Shown here: one piece after another, positions 60,588 through 64,000 of the stretch
How the letters are laid out: each line of letters starts with the position of its first letter
How positions within the stretch are numbered: position 1 is the stretch's first letter
Assembly (NCBI RefSeq): GCF_000787775.1
Contig: NZ_BBPM01000013.1
Span: forward strand, 99,480 to 163,479
Direction of reading: 5' to 3'
Origin: Streptacidiphilus carbonis
Lineage (GTDB): Bacteria; Actinomycetota; Actinomycetes; Streptomycetales; Streptomycetaceae
DNA length: 64,000 nucleotides
Notes under the pieces: generated by a model
What the model saw: only the letters and a program-made list of their open reading frames with translations
Databases searched by the model: none
Told to the model about the DNA's origin: nothing
Made by a program: the position numbers and the translations under genes

Positions 60588-62099
60588 GTGACTTCAGTGT
60601 CTCTGAGCACCTCCGCGGCCAACGCGCTGCGCGCGGACGCCGTCGTCGTGGCCGTGGCCAAGGGCCCCAAGGGCCTCGTGCTGGCCCCGGGCGCCGAGAC
60701 GGTCGACGAGGCGTTCGACGGCAAGCTGGCCGACGTTCTCGGCACCCTGGGCGCCACCGGCGCCGAGGGCGAGGCCGTGAAGCTCCCCGCCCCCGCCGGC
60801 GTCAAGGCCCCGCTGGTCCTGGTCGTCGGCCTGGGCGACGCGGCCGAGGACGGCGGCTTCGACGCCGAGGCGCTGCGCCGTGCCGCCGGCACCGCCGCCC
60901 GCACCCTGCACGGTTCCAAGAAGGCCGGCTTCGCGCTGCCCGTCGGCGACGCCGCCTCGGTCGAGGCCGTCGCCCTGGGAGCGCTCCTCGGCGCCTACGC
61001 CTTCACCGCCTTCCGCGGTGACGAGGCCAAGGCGGCCGGCAAGGCCCCGCTCGGCGAGGTCTCCCTGATCGGCGCCAAGCGCGGCGACAAGGCCGCCAAG
61101 GCCGCGGTCGAGCGCGCCACCGTGCTCGCGGAGGAGATGAACCGCACCCGCGACCTCGTCAACACCCCGCCGAACGACCTCTTCCCGAAGTCCTTCGCCG
61201 ACATCGTCACCGCCGCCGGCAAGGAGCACGGCCTCAAGGTCGAGGTTCTGGACGAGAAGGCGCTCGCCAAGGGCGGCTACGGCGGCATCCTCGGCGTCGG
61301 CGTCGGCTCCGCCCGTCCGCCGCGCCTGGTCCGGGTCGCCTACACGCACCCCAAGGCCAAGCAGAGCCTCGCCTTCGTCGGCAAGGGCATCACCTACGAC
61401 TCGGGCGGCATCTCGCTCAAGCCGGCCGGCCACAACGAGACCATGAAGTGCGACATGTCCGGCGCCGCCGCCGTGTTCGCCGCCGTGGTCTCCGCCGCCA
61501 GGCTGGGGCTGCAGGTCAATGTCACCGGCTGGCTGGCGCTGGCCGAGAACATGCCCTCGGGCTCCGCGACCCGTCCCGGCGACGTGCTGAAGATGTACGG
61601 CGGCAAGACCGTCGAGGTCCTCAACACCGACGCCGAGGGCCGACTGGTGCTGGCCGACGCCATCGTCCGGGCCGGCGAGGAGAAGCCGGACGCGATCGTC
61701 GACGTGGCGACCCTGACCGGCGCCATGATGATGGCGCTGGGCAGCCGCACCTTCGGCATCATGGCCAACCAGGACGGCTTCCGCGACAAGGTGTACGCCG
61801 CCGCCACCGACGCGGGCGAGCAGTCCTGGCCGATGCCGCTGCCGTCCGAGCTGCGCAAGGGCATGGACTCGCCGACCGCCGACATCGCCAACATGGGCGA
61901 GCGGATGGGCGGCGGCCTGGTGGCCGGCCTGTTCCTGCAGGAATTCGTCGCCGAGGGCACCGCGTGGGCGCACCTCGACATCGCGGGCCCGGCCTTCCAC
62001 GAGGGCGCCCCGTACGGCTACATCCCCAAGGGCGGCACCGGTTCGGCCGTACGCACCCTGGTCCGGCTCGCCGAGCAGGCGGCCGAAGGCGCGCTCTGA
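60588..62099 (+). CDS. pepA: Leucyl aminopeptidase (M17, PepA)
   Basis: A 503-residue cytosolic aminopeptidase that removes N-terminal residues from peptides. The C-terminal catalytic domain (from residue 200) has the zinc-ligand motifs VGKGITYDSGG (Lys and Asp), MKCDMSGAAAV and the signature NTDAEGRLVLAD, which includes Asp/Glu ligands and the catalytic Arg. The N-terminal domain is of normal length. The GTG has AGGA upstream. The same gene stands between cobS and the sucB/lpd genes in other actinomycetes. Confidence 0.95.
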   Translation: MTSVSLSTSAANALRADAVVVAVAKGPKGLVLAPGAETVDEAFDGKLADVLGTLGATGAEGEAVKLPAPAGVKAPLVLVVGLGDAAEDGGFDAEALRRAAGTAARTLHGSKKAGFALPVGDAASVEAVALGALLGAYAFTAFRGDEAKAAGKAPLGEVSLIGAKRGDKAAKAAVERATVLAEEMNRTRDLVNTPPNDLFPKSFADIVTAAGKEHGLKVEVLDEKALAKGGYGGILGVGVGSARPPRLVRVAYTHPKAKQSLAFVGKGITYDSGGISLKPAGHNETMKCDMSGAAAVFAAVVSAARLGLQVNVTGWLALAENMPSGSATRPGDVLKMYGGKTVEVLNTDAEGRLVLADAIVRAGEEKPDAIVDVATLTGAMMMALGSRTFGIMANQDGFRDKVYAAATDAGEQSWPMPLPSELRKGMDSPTADIANMGERMGGGLVAGLFLQEFVAEGTAWAHLDIAGPAFHEGAPYGYIPKGGTGSAVRTLVRLAEQAAEGAL

Positions 62100-62418
62100 C
62101 GGATCGCTCCGACGGAACGCTCAGGCGGATCGCCCGGACCGCAGCCACACCGTGACGCCGGGGCGTCCGGTCCCGTTGACCCAGTGTCGAGGGGACCGGA
62201 CGCTCCGGCGTTCGCCATGAGCGCAACCACACGCTTGTTTGAGTCGTGGCGGGACCTTTGGCCCCCCGCCCGCGTCCACAGGGCAACCCCGGACATCAAG
62301 CACAGGAAACAAGTGCGAAGATGTATTTCCGGCACGACTGGTCTCCCCACAAGGGAGAACCGCTCCCCGGCCGGCGACCGACCGGGACGATCCGCACCCT
62401 TTGCATGGAGGACGTGAC
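62100..62418. other. Intergenic region upstream of lpdA
   Basis: No gene, riboswitch or terminator with support is seen in these 319 bases. TTGACC at 62177 resembles a -35 box but no -10 follows at the proper distance. A weaker start signal may lie nearer to lpdA around GTGCGAAGATGTAT (62311-62324). Confidence 0.4.
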
Positions 62419-63807
62419 GTGGCGAACGACGCCAGCACCGTTTTCGACGTAGTCATTCTCGGAGGCGGAAGCGGCGGATACGCCGCGGCGCTGCGGGCAG
62501 CCCAGCTTGGACTCCAGGTCGCCCTCATCGAGAAGAACAAGCTCGGTGGCACCTGCCTCCACCAGGGCTGCATCCCCACCAAGGCGCTGCTGCACGCCGG
62601 TGAGGTCGCCGACCAGACCCGCGAGAGCGCGGGCTTCGGCGTGAAGGCCAGCTTCGAGGGCATCGACATCAACGGCGTCCACGCCTACAAGGACGGCGTC
62701 GTCAGCGGCCTCTACAAGGGCCTGCAGGGCCTGGTGGCCAGCCGCAAGATCACCTACGTGACCGGCGAGGGCCGCCTCTCCTCCCCCACCTCGGTGGACG
62801 TCAACGGCGAGCGCTACACCGGCCGCCACATCGTGCTGGCGACCGGCTCCGTGCCGAAGTCCCTGCCGGGCCTGGCCATCGACGGCAACCGGATCATCTC
62901 CTCGGACCACGCGCTCACCCTGGACCGGGTCCCGCAGTCGGTGATAGTCCTCGGCGGCGGCGTGATCGGCGTCGAGTTCGCGTCGGTCTGGAAGTCCTTC
63001 GGCGCCGAGGTCACCATCATCGAGGCGCTGCCGCACCTGGCCCCGCTGGAGGACGAGAACTCCTCCAAGCTGCTGGAGCGGGCCTTCCGCAAGCGCGGCA
63101 TCAAGTTCGAGCTGGGCGCCCGCTTCGCCGGCGTCGAGTACACCGAGACGGGTGTCCGCGCCTCGCTGGAGAACGGCAAGCAGGTCGAGGCCGAGCTGCT
63201 GCTCGTCGCCGTCGGCCGCGGACCGGTCTCGCAGAACCTCGGCTACGAGGAGGCGGGCGTCGCGACCGACCGCGGCTACGTCCTCGTCGACGAGTACATG
63301 CGGACCAACGTCCCCACCATCTCCGCCGTCGGCGACCTGGTGCCGACCCTGCAGCTGGCGCACGTCGGCTTCGCCGAGGGGATCCTCGTGGCGGAGCGGC
63401 TGGCCGGCCTCAAGGCCGTCCCGATCGACTACGACGGTGTGCCGCGGGTGACCTACTGCAACCCCGAGGTCGCCTCCGTCGGCATCACCGAGGCCAAGGC
63501 CAAGGAGCTCTACGGCGACGACAAGGTGGTCACCGCCAAGTTCAACCTGGCCGGCAACGGCAAGAGCCGGATCCTCAAGACGGCCGGCGAGATCAAGCTG
63601 GTCCAGGTCAAGGACGGCGCCGTGGTCGGCGTCCACATGGTCGGCGAGCGCATGGGCGAGCAGGTCGGCGAAGCACAGCTGATCTACAACTGGGAGGCCC
63701 TGCCCGCCGAGGTCGCCCAGCTGATCCACGCGCACCCGACCCAGAACGAGGCCCTCGGCGAGGCACACCTGGCGCTCGCCGGGAAGCCCCTGCACAATCA
63801 CGACTGA
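62419..63807 (+). CDS. lpdA: Dihydrolipoyl dehydrogenase (E3)
   Basis: A 462-residue FAD enzyme that reoxidises dihydrolipoyl groups of the 2-oxo acid dehydrogenase complexes with NAD. The FAD motif is [17 protein letters not shown], the redox disulfide [13 protein letters not shown], the NAD motif [14 protein letters not shown] and the catalytic His-Glu in [14 protein letters not shown]. The GTG of VANDASTV has GGAGGA upstream; the longer frame from 62239 is not supported. It is followed 56 bases later by the E2 gene, so both probably work in one complex. Confidence 0.96.
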   Translation: MANDASTVFDVVILGGGSGGYAAALRAAQLGLQVALIEKNKLGGTCLHQGCIPTKALLHAGEVADQTRESAGFGVKASFEGIDINGVHAYKDGVVSGLYKGLQGLVASRKITYVTGEGRLSSPTSVDVNGERYTGRHIVLATGSVPKSLPGLAIDGNRIISSDHALTLDRVPQSVIVLGGGVIGVEFASVWKSFGAEVTIIEALPHLAPLEDENSSKLLERAFRKRGIKFELGARFAGVEYTETGVRASLENGKQVEAELLLVAVGRGPVSQNLGYEEAGVATDRGYVLVDEYMRTNVPTISAVGDLVPTLQLAHVGFAEGILVAERLAGLKAVPIDYDGVPRVTYCNPEVASVGITEAKAKELYGDDKVVTAKFNLAGNGKSRILKTAGEIKLVQVKDGAVVGVHMVGERMGEQVGEAQLIYNWEALPAEVAQLIHAHPTQNEALGEAHLALAGKPLHNHD

Positions 63808-63863
63808 CCTCCCCGGTTACGCCGCCATCCATCCGCACGCACCAAGTAGGAGTACCTGAACTC

Positions 63864-64000
63864 ATGGCAGTCTCAGTAACACTGCCCGCTCTCGGCGAGA
63901 GCGTGACCGAGGGCACCGTCACCCGCTGGCTCAAGGCCGAGGGTGAGCGTGTCGAGGCCGACGAGCCGCTGCTCGAGGTCTCCACCGACAAGGTCGACAC
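63864..64000 (+). CDS. sucB: 2-oxoglutarate dehydrogenase E2 (dihydrolipoyl succinyltransferase), 5' part
   Basis: The first 45 residues of an E2 subunit, cut by the window edge. They form the start of a lipoyl domain: [20 protein letters not shown] and the lipoylated Lys in EVSTDKVD. E2 carries acyl groups on lipoate between E1 and E3. The placement after lpdA supports the succinyltransferase/dehydrogenase core role, but acyltransferase specificity (succinyl or acetyl) depends on the missing part. The ATG has AGTAGGAG upstream. Confidence 0.9.
   Translation, partial: MAVSVTLPALGESVTEGTVTRWLKAEGERVEADEPLLEVSTDKVD

Overview
The window is high-GC DNA with the codon usage and gene content of a Streptomycetaceae chromosome (Streptomyces or a close relative such as Kitasatospora or Streptacidiphilus; the genus cannot be settled from the sequence alone). 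GTG and TTG starts are common, genes are packed in short operons with 1-4 base overlaps, and many products are actinobacterial. From memory, the order follows the conserved core block of S. coelicolor around SCO2119-SCO2181 and, more loosely, M. tuberculosis Rv2181-Rv2215. I see no insertion sequence, prophage, CRISPR array, rRNA or tRNA.

Layout. 1-12.6 kb: the 3' part of a PQQ-propeller Ser/Thr kinase, a 6-phosphofructokinase, a histidine kinase/response regulator pair, a lysophosphatidate acyltransferase, a lipase-like hydrolase, a nuclease-fold protein, ROK glucokinase followed by a DUF5304-type protein, an ArsA-like ATPase and a SRPBCC protein in one minus-strand run, then a metallophosphoesterase. 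12.8-22.7 kb: envelope genes, namely an acyl-CoA synthetase, a PimB-like GT4 and a GT87 glycosyltransferase, an exported HExxH protein and three tandem NlpC/P60 cell-wall hydrolases. One hydrolase has a ydaO (c-di-AMP) riboswitch and a consensus Crp site upstream. 22.8-29.1 kb: a NYN nuclease-like protein, a zinc-ribbon protein, a rhomboid protease coupled to a stand-alone AsnC ligand domain, a class V aminotransferase behind a SAM-IV riboswitch, trpD and a pseudo-receiver.

29.4-40.4 kb is the respiratory core: ctaE-qcrCAB on the plus strand and ctaC-ctaD-ctaF on the minus strand. Together they encode the cytochrome bcc-aa3 supercomplex. They flank an MFS exporter with a fused TetR-type C-terminal domain and an L,D-transpeptidase lipoprotein. 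40.7-53.4 kb holds a cysteine desulfurase-TusA fusion, an adenosine-kinase-like PfkB protein, an A-type Fe-S carrier, an AADC-type decarboxylase with an Lrp regulator, LtrA, nadA, pspA with its partner, a DUF3043 protein and a methyltransferase.

54.4-57.2 kb is the accessory-looking part and the best candidate for an undescribed system. It is a tightly coupled four-gene cassette: an EspC/WXG100-like small protein, a 495-residue protein with a helical N-terminus and a papain/C39-like Cys-His-Asn domain, a small helical protein, and a membrane-anchored protein resembling chagasin, an inhibitor of cysteine peptidases. It reads as a type VII-type secreted peptidase with its own inhibitor. The window ends with cobU-cobT-cobS, pepA, lpdA and the start of sucB.

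Across the window a palindromic intergenic element (core GCGCAGTTCCCCGCGCCCCT) occurs six times, always at the 3' end of genes, and six simple terminator hairpins are visible.
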